In this document: in pieces, positions 1 through 11,000 of the stretch
Layout of the letters: each line of letters begins with the position of its first letter
Position numbering within the stretch: the first letter of the stretch is position 1
Assembly (NCBI GenBank): GCA_940337035.1
Contig: CALNHX010000282.1
Location: 310,001-374,000 of the forward strand
Direction of reading: 5' to 3'
Source of the DNA: Agriotes lineatus
Lineage: Eukaryota; Arthropoda; Insecta; Coleoptera; Elateridae
DNA: 64,000 nt
Translations under genes and position numbers: made by a program
Notes under the pieces: generated by a model
The model's input: the letters and a program-made list of their open reading frames with translations, nothing else
Told to the model about the DNA's origin: nothing
The model's database searches: none

Positions 1-905
1 TGGGACAATTCGTGAAAACCGTACGAGTAATAGCACAATGGAAACTGTGAAAATTATAAAGAAAAAAGATCGTGGTTCTTATGATTTTTCTTTTGACAAT
101 GAACAAAAAATGTTAGTTAGATGGAACGACAATTCTGTGGTGACAGTTGCGACCAATAACTGTACCATTGAACCTCTAGTAGCCGCAAAAAGGTACAACA
201 GAAAAGAAAAAAAGAGCGTTTCAATTCCTCAGCCAAAAGTTATAGCCGAGTATAATCAGCATATGGGAGATGTTGATTTGCATGACAACAGAATATGTAA
301 TTACAGAACCAATGTAAAAGGGAAAAAATGGTGGTGGCCCCTCTTTGTAAATTTGATTGACAGTGTTATTGTAAATTCCTGGAAAATATACAAATTGGCA
401 AACAGCTCAAAAATGTCACAGTTAGAATTTAAGTCTTACATAGCAGTCACTCTTATGAAAATGGATGAACCAGTCATCGAAGATGACATTCAAGGCGAAG
501 ATCTAGCGGGGCCAAGTGACCAAGTAAACTTTCCTTCACGACCAAATTATGGCCGACCATCTAAAAGTGCATTACCCATGGAAATTCGACTTGATGTCAG
601 TCACGTAATAGTAGCCGAAGAAAATAAAGCAAGAAGATGTAGACAATGCAAAAACAACACTATATACATGTGTGCGAAGTGTCAAGTGCATCTTCACACA
701 AACTGCTTTGAACTATTCCACACGAAGTAATAACTTTTGTTTTGCGAAAATCCCAACGTTGCGTATACGCAACATTTTGTTGTAAGAAAAGTAACAACAT
801 GAATTTTTTTTAACTTGATAAACAGTTATGTGAGTTTATGTTAAGTTATAAAATGCAGTAAAAACATCAAATTAGTTTTATTTTCTAACCTTGGGAACTA
901 ATGGG
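1..905 (+). mobile_element. piggyBac-like DNA transposon, 3' part
   Basis: The piece holds the C-terminal part of a piggyBac transposase and then an AT-rich 3' region ending in GGGAACTAATGGG directly before TTAA at 906-909. Read on the other strand the end is TTAACCCATTAGTTCCC, the usual form of a piggyBac-superfamily terminus with its TTAA target. The left end lies outside the window. A perfect 16-bp palindrome (GTTGCGTATACGCAAC, 758-773) lies between the stop codon and the terminus and may be a subterminal transposase site, which is inference. Confidence 0.8.
2..730 (+). CDS. piggyBac transposase, C-terminal part (cut by window edge)
   Basis: This is the C-terminal half of a piggyBac-type (PGBD) transposase, the enzyme that cuts and pastes the element at TTAA sites. 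The frame is open leftward from the first internal methionine at 38 to the window edge, so that ATG is not the true start. Family signatures visible are YNQHMGDVDLHD, followed by KKWWWPLFVNLIDSVIVNSW, the conserved tryptophan-rich segment of DDE_Tnp_1_7 proteins. The protein ends in a cysteine/histidine-rich domain (CRQCKNN, then CAKC, then HLHTNC), like the zinc-binding C-terminus of piggyBac. No stop or frameshift appears in these 243 codons, so the copy may be fairly young. Whether the N-terminal part is intact cannot be seen. Confidence 0.85.
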   Translation, partial: GTIRENRTSNSTMETVKIIKKKDRGSYDFSFDNEQKMLVRWNDNSVVTVATNNCTIEPLVAAKRYNRKEKKSVSIPQPKVIAEYNQHMGDVDLHDNRICNYRTNVKGKKWWWPLFVNLIDSVIVNSWKIYKLANSSKMSQLEFKSYIAVTLMKMDEPVIEDDIQGEDLAGPSDQVNFPSRPNYGRPSKSALPMEIRLDVSHVIVAEENKARRCRQCKNNTIYMCAKCQVHLHTNCFELFHTK

Positions 906-909
906 TTAA

Positions 910-1659
910 TGTATGTACGCTGCTTGTATCAAGCAAAAAGGAAGATAAGATGGCATTTACACAATAGCGAATGTATCATCAATCAATAAAAATTGTTTTG
1001 TATATTTTTAGGAAAATAGTTCAAGATCCAGATGTAATTAAGTTCTCGCTAACTTATAGTAGTTCATTTGCTTCAATGGGTATGTATCAAGTTATGGCAA
1101 ACTTCAATTTGATCATGGCATGCTGCAAATGAGTTTTTTTAAAACACACAATAGCTTTGTGCCACAGCATGTTAGTATACAATATCAGTGATAAAATAGC
1201 ACCAAATAACAATTGTTTCTTAATGTGCTGCTCCTATATTCTATTTTAAACTTGTCTGAACTAATTAATTACCATTTGAGAATCAATATGTACATTTTTA
1301 GCCTATTTACAACACGATAGCTTTGAAAAGTAATACTTTTATTTCAACAATCATACAAAACTCTAGAATCTGACACTTTCAATACAAAACTATATAACTT
1401 TACAACTATATTAGGAATCGTAAAATCAAAAAGTAACATATTTGTAGTAACTAGCAACTCTCCAGTTGTTAGTGATTTACATTGAACTAACAACTCCCAA
1501 GATACATTCACAAAAAAATTAGATGACTGCTACTTCAAGTGCGTTAAATACCATTTCAAACTGCAACCAATTGAGAGTTGAATAATTACTACTTACAAAC
1601 AGAATTCCAATGAAAATTACATGAATCACAGTTCTGTAACAAAAGCAAATTGCTAGTAA
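910..1659. other. ASCC2 3' UTR and downstream DNA
   Basis: No coding feature is recognised. The right part is the likely 3' untranslated region of ASCC2, transcribed leftward from the stop at 1660. The remainder up to the piggyBac end is AT-rich and unassigned. Confidence 0.5.
1338..1343 (-). terminator. Candidate poly(A) signal of ASCC2
   Basis: TTTATT on the plus strand is AATAAA on the minus strand, about 317 nt past the ASCC2 stop. Other AATAAA words occur in this AT-rich DNA, so the choice is tentative. Confidence 0.35.
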
Positions 1660-2077
1660 CTAAGATGGAATCATTCCTCTGCTACGTTTCCATTGTGCAC
1701 CTCCTCTCCGATTATGGTTTCCTCTACTGCTCTTGTTTATATTTTTCTTATCCCTATTTTGCTGCACAGTCTTATCTTGCCCTTGTCCCTTTGCTCGCCC
1801 AGCCACATCTCTATTGGGGGCTCTGGAACCTCTAAAGTTTCGCCCTCTTTCTGCCTCACGGCGTGCCCTTATAACGGCCGGGTCTTCACAAAATGCATTA
1901 GTTGGTTTTGCAGGCTGCTCCTCGTCGTCAGAGCTTGAACTTGGATCGCTAACCACATTGGATTCCCGCACATCAGGCGGTTTCAGATGCCGGTATATTT
2001 TGGATTCATCGTCTTTTTCGAAGGGGTTGTATACTTCATTCCGATCGTCGTAATCATCATCCACGTCGTAGGCATAA
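1660..2077 (-). CDS. ASCC2: ASCC2 exon 10 (last coding exon)
   Basis: The acceptor is TTATTTTCAG just before TTATGCC; the exon begins by completing a serine codon split with exon 9 and ends at TAG (1660-1662). It encodes residues 672-810. These comprise the acidic DVDDDYDD stretch, a serine/aspartate patch, the FCEDPAVIRARREAE segment that matches the vertebrate QDPAVL region, and the arginine-rich conserved end. An upstream methionine at 2130 lies in the intron and is not used. Confidence 0.93.
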
Positions 2078-5000
2078 CTGAAAATAACACGTGTTGTAAT
2101 TAAGATTGTTGTGGTATAGCCAAAGTGCAATATTTAAAGAATTACATTTTCAAATTTTTATGTTAAACAAAATATAATTAAAACCATTTAGATAACGTAA
2201 CATAGAAAGGGTTTCCACAAACCAAACAAAACTAGTATAACGAAAATAAAACAAAAGCAACAAACGAGAAAAATGGAGAAAGTAAAGTATAAAACATTTT
2301 GGAATGTTATAAAAACAGAAATAATAACAACAGCAAGGTTGTAGGTACGAAAAAGAAAATGAGTTTGGAAAACACACATAGATAGACAAAAAACAGAAAA
2401 ATATCATCAAGTTTAGAACATAGAATATAATGAGATAAAAAAATTGATTCTGAGCAGCCCTTGATATGTGTTATACGTTTGGCAGTACTGAAGTGTATTG
2501 TCAGTCTATGTCAAATTCGAGATTAGTAGGTTAGGTTTTGTTTGTTGTTTGACACAGACTGACGTAAAACTTAACCTGCAAATCTCGAATTTGACATAGA
2601 CTGACAATACACTTCAGTACTGCCAAACGTATAACATAGGGTAAGGTAAGGTAGGACCTTGGTATGCGAGAGGCGATTGCCGTTGCAGCCAAGGTCACAG
2701 TGAAAATCATGGAGCGCTAGAGCTGGAGCACTTATCCTTATTACTTAATTAAGGCTTAGGTTTAAGTGACGCCGCACCCCCTGAAGTAATGCGTGAGCAG
2801 TTCCGGGGGGCAACGTAAGGTGATCCATTATCAGCGACATTATTCAGCATAATATTAGACAACATAACCTAAAAAGTTGACTGCACGGGAAATTGTAATT
2901 AACAAGAAGATGTCATAATTTACAAATCACAAAAAGTAGAAATACTTTTAAAAATCTAAAGGGATTTACCCAGAACTTTCCTCTCAAGTGTATATTGTGA
3001 CACTAAATAATTTTAAAAATCAAAGGAAGCTAGGGGTAAAAATGTCGTCACGTTGCAAATAATACGGAAACAATAACAGCGCATTTTCAACCGCAGGCGC
3101 CTGCGAATGCGATCTAAACATTGAGCAATATCTTGCAAGCCTACCAAGCACTTCTTAGAGATTGAGTTGCAGCTGGCTTAACCGTTTCGTGCCAGCCACA
3201 GGCATATTTAACTTTCATGTCGAAGCGAAGTGCGACATGCGTTTCAACCAAATCACTTAGCGGAAAAACAATATTTTTTACAATAATAAATCGATGCAGA
3301 TAATTCTTTCATTAAAAGTTTCCTCATTCTTTCTTACACATTTCATACGCTGGATGAATACACTTATCTGTAATCATTTCCAAAATACCTCAATGCTGAA
3401 GTTTATACTGCACATTGCTCATACGCTTTATTTAAACAATTTCTGTAGCAGTTTTAAAAAATAATTTTGAGATTAATGTGATATCATCTGAATCTAGAAA
3501 GAATAAGCTTTCCATTGGTTTAAGTATCATTGAGAAATATTTAAAACTAAGCTTGTAAATGCGATGTATGCATAAAATTCCTCAATTTTCAGTAATAACA
3601 AAAAATATGAAAACATTTTTTCTGGTTTTTTGCAATCACAAAAAAAAATGCAGCCCAGCACATTTAGATCTGCAAGATAATTCCAGATAGTGTACATTTT
3701 TTTAACTATATCTTCAAGCGCACATCTTACGATAGAATTTATGGCCCCTGATTCCCGACTATAATGCGAAGCACAGCCTCGCGCAAAGATTTACGCATTT
3801 ATGCGGCTCCCGGCCTAAAAAGGTCAACACAACGCACTTATTATTTGCTCTTTTCTGTCTCGTACAACATTTAGCCCCGGTTTTTTCAAGGATAAAGCCT
3901 GTGCTGTGTACAAATTACTACTTTCATGTATTTCTCAGTTCAAGCAAAAATTTACAAAATTTAATTTTTTTAAGATGTTCACCCTGGATATTTGTCTGCA
4001 ATTTTCATGATTTCATGCCAGGTAGATACATAATATGTATGCAAAATATCGTCTCCCTCCAACAAATAGTTTTGGAGTTATACTGCCACCAGACAGACAG
4101 ACGGAATTGAGAACACCTGTTTTTTGTTATCTAGGGACCCTGAAACTTGAAGATCTGAAGAAATCTCGAAGGTGATTTTTTCTCGATTACAATACTTCCC
4201 TCGTCTTTCAGACGAGGGAAGTAAAAAATGAAACAAAGAAAATAGGATTACAGATAACCAAGGAACCAGTAGAAACAGCAACAAATAAAAAAAAAATTTA
4301 ACCGTCTCAGAGCATACTACGTAAATAAAGCCATGCTTCTTCTTCTTCTTCTTCTCTAATCCTTGATGCCTTTCAGCGTTGGATGGCGATCTCTAGTCCT
4401 GTATCCATTTTTTCCATCTTTTCCTGTCTCTCGCTATTGTTTTCATTTCCTCCATCGTCACTCCTCTTTCTGTTCCAATTTCTCTGATTTGCTCCAGCCA
4501 TTTCTTTCTGGGTCTGCCTCTTTGTTTTTTGATGGGCTTTCCCACTTCCATTATTCTTTTCGCCATTCTGCTCGGTTCCATTCTTACTGTATGCGCGTAC
4601 CAGTTTAGTTGCTTCTTTTTTATTTTTTCTAGTATAGGTTCCTGTTTAGTTATTTCTCTTATGTCTTCATTTTTTATTCTGTCCCACTTAGTTTTTCCTG
4701 CCATTTTCCTAAGGTGTTTCATTTCCATTGCAGTTATTTTAGGTTCGTCTTTCTTTCTAAGTGTCCAGCTTTCGCAGGCATAAGTTATTGTTGGTATTGT
4801 TATCATGTTGTGTATTTTCTTTTTCACCTCTATAGATATATCTTTGTGTCCTAGTATCGTTTTATTTAATGTATAGTACATTCTTGTCACTTTGTTTGCT
4901 CTATTTACTATTTCAGCCTCCATTTTTCTGTCTTCTGTTATTATACTTCCTAGGAATTCATACGTCGATACTCTTTCTAGTTTCCTGTTTTTACATTTTA

Positions 5001-8000
5001 TGTCCTTATTGTTTTGGTCCCCTTTTTGTTTTTCATTTACTATCATGGTCTTGGTTTTACTAATGTTTATTTCCATTTTCATGTTTTCTATCTCCTCGGT
5101 CCATGCGTTTACCAGCCTTTGTATTTTGTTTTTGGTGCTTGATATTAGTATCACATCATCTGCGTATAAGAGACTGCTTATTTTTATTGCTTCTAGGTTC
5201 TTGTGTTCTATTACTGTATCCAGTCGGCTGTGTTTTTCTTTTATTTGTTTGATTATCTTGTTCATTATAGTTATAAATAGTTAGGGGCTTACGCTGTCTC
5301 CTTTGGTCATTTTAAAAATTCATCTGATCTCTACCCTGTCAGTTGTAATTTTAGTCTGACTGTTTCGTATGTGCTTTTTATTGCATTTATCAATTCTTTG
5401 TCCACTTCCAATTCTCTCAGCGTCTTCCATAGTTCCCCTCTATCAACTGTACCGAAAGCCGCTTTCAGATCCACAAAAATTAGGTGCAGCTCTTCTCCTT
5501 CTTCAATTTTTCTTTCAATTATGCTTCTGATTGTAAATATATTGTTCATTGTTTGCCTATTTGGTCTGAAGGCTGCTTGCTCTTCGCTTAGTTTTAGTTC
5601 TATTTGTTTCGTTAGTCTCTTTTCTAGAATTGTCGTGTATATTTTATAGCTCGTTTGTGCTAGGCATATTGGCCTGTAGTTCTCGCATTGTGTCTGTAAT
5701 CCTTTCTTGTATATTGGTAATATGAGGTTGTTTCCCTTCCATAACCAGTCTATTCCTTCTTGTCCCAGCCCCTTTAACATCTCCGGCGCTATTCCGTCTT
5801 CCCCGCATGCTTTCCCAGTTTTTATTTTTTGAATTGCCTCTTCTACTTCTTCCCTCTTAATGGTTTGTTCCTGGTTTTTTTGTTCTTGAGTTTTACTGAC
5901 TTCCGATTCTACTGTCATGTTATACTTATTCTTGTAGAATTCTTTCCATGTTTCTAGTATTTCCTTCGTATCTGTTTGTATTTGTCCTTTGTTGTTTTTT
6001 ATGGCTTTTATACTTTTCCTTTTATCTCCTCTTAATGGTTTTATTCTCGTCCAGAATTTCCTTGTGTTTATTTTGTGTACTTCTGTTATCTCCTCTCCCA
6101 TCTTCTTCCATGATTCCTTTTTTGCTATCTTAATTACTTCTTTCACTCTTTCTCTTTTTCTTCTGTATTCTTCTTTATCTCCCATTTGTTTTGTTTGTAT
6201 AGTATACCTTTTCCAAGCTACCTTCTTTTCTAGTACCAATCCTCTAATTTCTTCAGTCCACCAGCTTCCCTTTTCTTTGAAATTCTTTGTCTGTGTCCAT
6301 CTGATATTTTTCTTTACTCTCTGTGTTTTTAAGTTTATGTATTGCTAGGCTACTATATTTTTTTATTTCTTGTTTAATCTTGCTTGGTGTTCTGCTGTTA
6401 CTAGTATGTGTTGTGTTCCTATTTCTGCTTCTTTCTTTGTTTCAATTTTTTTAATCTTCTCCGTTAAGTCCTGTGTGTAAGTTATGTAGGCTATTAACTT
6501 TCTTCTGCCAAAAATGTGTATCTGTTTTCTAATGGTTGTTCCCACAGTGTGTTACCTATTAATATATCATTTCTTCTGCAGAAATCTATCATTTTTATTC
6601 CGTTTCAATTATGGGTTCTTTCTCCATACCCCCCCCCCCCATACATCCTATTCCTCTGTTTTGATCATTTCCAACTCTACTATTCCAGTCTACTGTTTCT
6701 TCTATTGGTGCATATATTTGTATAATATTGATTGTTTCTTCTAGTTTTAAGGTTATTGCTATTATTCGTGGGTTTATTGTTTTAACATCAGTTATTCTTT
6801 TGTTTATTTCTTCCGTGATTATTATACCTACTCCCTCCTTCGGTTTTTGTTGTGGGTCTACTCCCGAGTAGTATAAGATATATTTATTTCTTAAATATGT
6901 ATTTCCTGTGCCCTTTTTCTTGGTTTTGCTTATTCCTAGGATTTGTATGTTGTTTCTTTCCATTTCTTCTGTTAGTTCTATTTCTTTCCCTGTTAGTGTC
7001 CCTATATTCCAGATTCCTATTCCCATTGTTTCATTTTTAATTTCTTTTTCCTTATTTTTTATTGTATTTATATTCGTGTCCTTACTCATGTCCAGTTTCG
7101 TTGCCCGTGTCTTTATTTTTACTCCCTTACTCCTTACTTCCTCTCGGAGTTTTTTGGGATTGTACCTGTATCTCTATTTGTTCTGGTTATTTTCCGCATC
7201 CTTTCTTATAAGTCTTCTTCTGGCGATCTCTCGCTACATGTTTTTCCACCCGTCTCCTTTTCTTTTGGTGTTCCTTCATTCAGCGGTTTTGTTGCAGTTT
7301 CTTTCTCTATCTCTATTTCTTTCAGGTTTTCCAGGTAATATTCCTCTTCGTTTATTATTAGCTTGTTATATCTCAAGATTACATGATGTCCCTGTGTTCT
7401 TATTTTACTTCTGCATCTTATCAATTCTTTTCTGATTTCCTGGGTCTCCTTTGAGTAATCTTCCTCTATGAATATATTTCTTCCTTTTAGTTTTTTGGTT
7501 CCTCTCATAACCTCCATTTTCTTTGTCCATTTTCCTAGTTCCATTAGAATTGGTCTTATTTTTCTGCTTTGGTATTTGCCCAGTCTTCCATTTTCTACTA
7601 CCTCTTCTTCAATTGCAATTTCTATTCCCATGTCTCTAATGGTCGTCCTTATTTTTTCTTGTAATAGTAAATTACTCTCCTCGCTTTGATCTTTAATGCC
7701 GTGGATTATTACATTCCTTTTTTTGTTTTCTCTACCCAATTCTTCAATTTTTCTCTCATATTATATGTTATTTAATTTTAGTTGGTGAATTTCCCCTCTT
7801 ATTTTGTTCATTTTCTTCTTTAATTGTTTTTATTTCTTTTTGTAGATATACTTTTCTTTCTATACGTAAATCCCTTTCCTCCATTCTGTCTAGTTTCTTA
7901 TTCATTTCTTCTAACATTTGTTCCATTTTTTCTATTTGTTACTGAATCCGTCCCTGTTCGTTTACCTATGGAGTGCGCTTTATTGCACAGAAACGGGGCT

Positions 8001-11000
8001 TGTTGACGCGTAATGTGCTGAGTTGCTACTATATTATATTAAAATTCACAGTACTTATCACACAGGAATTTTTACTTATCTAAGTGATATCTTGTAACCC
8101 TACCCTTTGTTTATTTTAATTTCGATTTACGTCTACCTTTATTTGCGCGTTCTACCGAGCTCTTTACCGGAATTTAACCCTTTTTTAAACAAGGACTACG
8201 GTGCCTGTTTTGTGGTTTAGGGATGCTAAAAAGTGATAAGGCTAGCAGGAACACTAAAATAAAAATATACGAGACATTAATAAGGCTGATAAGGATATAT
8301 GCTACAAAATCAATATGTTTTACAAAAAATAAGAAGCAGAATAAATGAACAGACTAGAGAGAAAGTAAACGACAACTAACTTAAAACCAGCTAAAATAAA
8401 TGACAATCAGGATACAATGGACTACAAAATAATGTAAGAAATGGAAGAAGATATAATAAAGTATGTAAAAGTCAAAAAGAATAGAATGATTAGAATATTT
8501 AATAAGGAGCAAAGATAACAACGCAATACAACTATTGAGATGGCTAGATAAAGTCTTTAACTCGTGAACAAAAAAAGAGAAGCGAAAAAAAAAGAGATGA
8601 TAACTAAAGCAACAATACACATGAAACTAAAATGCGAATGATAAAAGTAAAAGTGAAGATGAAAAAACAAGAAGAAATCCACATAAAAAAAAAGATAGAG
8701 AAGCTCCCAAGAGCGGCTCCATTTCCATTCGCCGAATTATTTTTGCCGGAATTCGATTTACCGGAATCCGTTACACCAGAATTCAATTTGCCGGAAGTTT
8801 TTTGACCGGAATGCATTTCCCTGGATATCAAGATCAAGGAAACTATGCTGATCGTGGGGACAACACCAGCCGTAGTAGTGAAAAAAAATTATCAAAGACT
8901 GCAACTAACCTAAACAGGCTAGAACGAGACACAGTACTTTGCCAAATTTCGTTATATGACACGCACCCTACAATACAACGAAACGGAATCCAGCGAATAG
9001 CTTTCCAGTAAAATAATTATCGGGCGAAACGAATTCCGGCGAATGGAAAGGCCGCGCCCAAGAACAGCTAAATTCCTCCAGGGTTGTTAGCCAACAATGA
9101 CAATCAAATCAAAATTTTATACTCACGAAGCTTGAAGAACGATGTTTTTTATATCAGCTTTTTCCTTTTTATCATCTAATAAATCTCTAGCGTCTGCATA
9201 ACCTGGTTTTTTGCCAACATAAGCGATTAGTTTTTGTTCTGGCTTCTTCTGCGCTATTCGACTAGGACCAGGAGCATCCCAGGCAGTAACTCGAGGCGAA
9301 TCCCTTGCCATTTCCAATAAATCTGGTGGTAAATCTTCATCTAAAACCCTGGATATCACAAGTTGTGGTTTATAGTCCATTCTCTCCAAGCACTTCAACA
9401 CAAAACCTGGCCCTAAATCTGGCAACATCTCTAAAACAGCCTTAATGCATTTCTCAATTTCTTCTTCACTAGGTTTGTAAATCGCCTCAACTTCCAGAAG
9501 ATCGTCATCATACGAAGCACCTTGTTGTGATGTGCCCGGAATTGCTTCGAGCTCGTCAGATTCTAATTGCCAGCAATTTGGATTAGCTTCCCATTGCTTT
9601 CGTAACCTAATATACTGTCTCACAGCAAAAGTAACAGGCTCGGGAAGTTCATCTGACTCATCACCGTCACCAGCAGATTGCTGAATTTCTAAATATTGTG
9701 TCAGGGTGTCATATATGGACTCATATACGTCCTGAGGAAATGGTTCTCCCCTTTTTTGAGCACCAGACACTGATGGTAGTTGTAATTCTATTGCTGGTTG
9801 TTCTACTGCTTCGATTTCTGCTTCGGCTGTTATTGTAGCAAGACTGTCTAAAAGATAGTCAGTTTGTGTTTTATCGCTAAGAAATTAGTTAAGGAATTTT
9901 ATTGTAGTTAAATGTTTTTAAATGTAAGTTTGATGCTATGTGTAAAACAATTCTATAATTTATTTTTGAGTACATTTATCTCGGGGCTTCTATCGAATGG
10001 AAACTCGATCCGGTCGTGTCCATCCACTTGAATTTTACGAGGTCAACCATCTAGTTTGAAATTTCGATCGGATACATCAGGTAAATCCAATGCAATAACT
10101 CTGCCGGCTCGAATTGAGCGATCGAGTTAGATCGACTGACTAGCTGGTTTGGTGCGCAGCTAAGTTCAGGTAAATCTGATTGACCTTTTCTGTTCCTGTA
10201 AAACCATTAAATAAACTAACCATCATTGAGTGCGTTATAGGTTGTACCCGAGTTTCAAAATAAAAATTACACAAGAAAAGTAAGGTTATGTACGCATTTG
10301 ACGGACTATAACACATTTTAGTTGGTTAATCAAGATCGTTATCTTCTTATAACAAACTTGCTTATGGATCGTGGAGTCCGTTAAAATGCAGTACGACAAA
10401 AATGCTGTAGCTTGTAACAGGGACTGATTTGCCATGATCGGATGTAGTTTCCATCCGATAGAAGCTCAGAAATAAACGTACTCTATTAGTTTATTTTAAA
10501 TAGAATAAACTTATGTTTTATTCATTCTGTATTTGGCTGCACGATGTTAATGTATCTTTTCTGTATCTTTTCTATATGTTAATCAACACTCCCCTGGAAA
10601 TTGTGGAGAATTTCTCAAAGAATGTTTATTGATTCAAGTTTTGTATAGCAATCGGCACAAAACCTTGGAAAAGGTTGCACTTCGTGCAGCATTGAAGATA
10701 GATCTGGGGGAACTGGTACAGTTAGTTAAAAAGTACACTGTTTAGTCACATAAGAAACACATAACGGACTCAGAAGCGACAGTGGCGGTGGCGTCGAGTA
10801 GTCGATTTCAGCTATACAGAGTGTTTATTATTTTAAGGACATGTCTAGGAAGCCAAAATAAGCTAAATAAGCGCATTAGTTCAAGTAAGATTTTATTTGT
10901 TTCAAAGATACTGTGATTAATTGTTATTTAAAAACTATATAATATAAAAGCGCAAATAAGTTGTTCTCTGAATGTCATTTTTTGGCAGTGGTCTATTACG

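Larger units (their letters stand above)
4336..8010 (-). mobile_element. Non-LTR retrotransposon (LINE), two-ORF type, degenerate
   Basis: On the minus strand the order is ORF1 (about 7960-7206), an endonuclease segment (7089 to about 6363), reverse transcriptase (6239-5266) and a C-terminal region (5265-4393). It ends in a (GAA)n simple-repeat tail at 4356-4336, as in LINEs with microsatellite tails. The 5' boundary is uncertain and could reach about 8230. Frameshifts and stops break it in several places, so it is inactive. It sits in the sense orientation of ASCC2 intron 9. Confidence 0.85.
2078..9126. other. ASCC2 intron 9, transposon-filled
   Basis: This 7,049-bp intron is bounded by donor GTGAGT (9126 leftward) and acceptor TTTTCAG (2078). 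It contains a core palindrome, an R1-like 3' fragment, a two-ORF LINE and a small TIR element, listed separately. Two tracts stay unassigned: 2840-4320 (containing one hairpin) and 8010-8700 (AT-rich). Confidence 0.85.

Noticed and set aside
1650..2053. Several plus-strand frames of 60-106 codons
   Set aside because: They are shadows of ASCC2 exon 10 on the opposite strand.
4393..7435. Many phenylalanine/leucine-rich plus-strand frames
   Set aside because: They are antisense to the LINE ORFs; their hydrophobic look is the complement of lysine/glutamate-rich coding.
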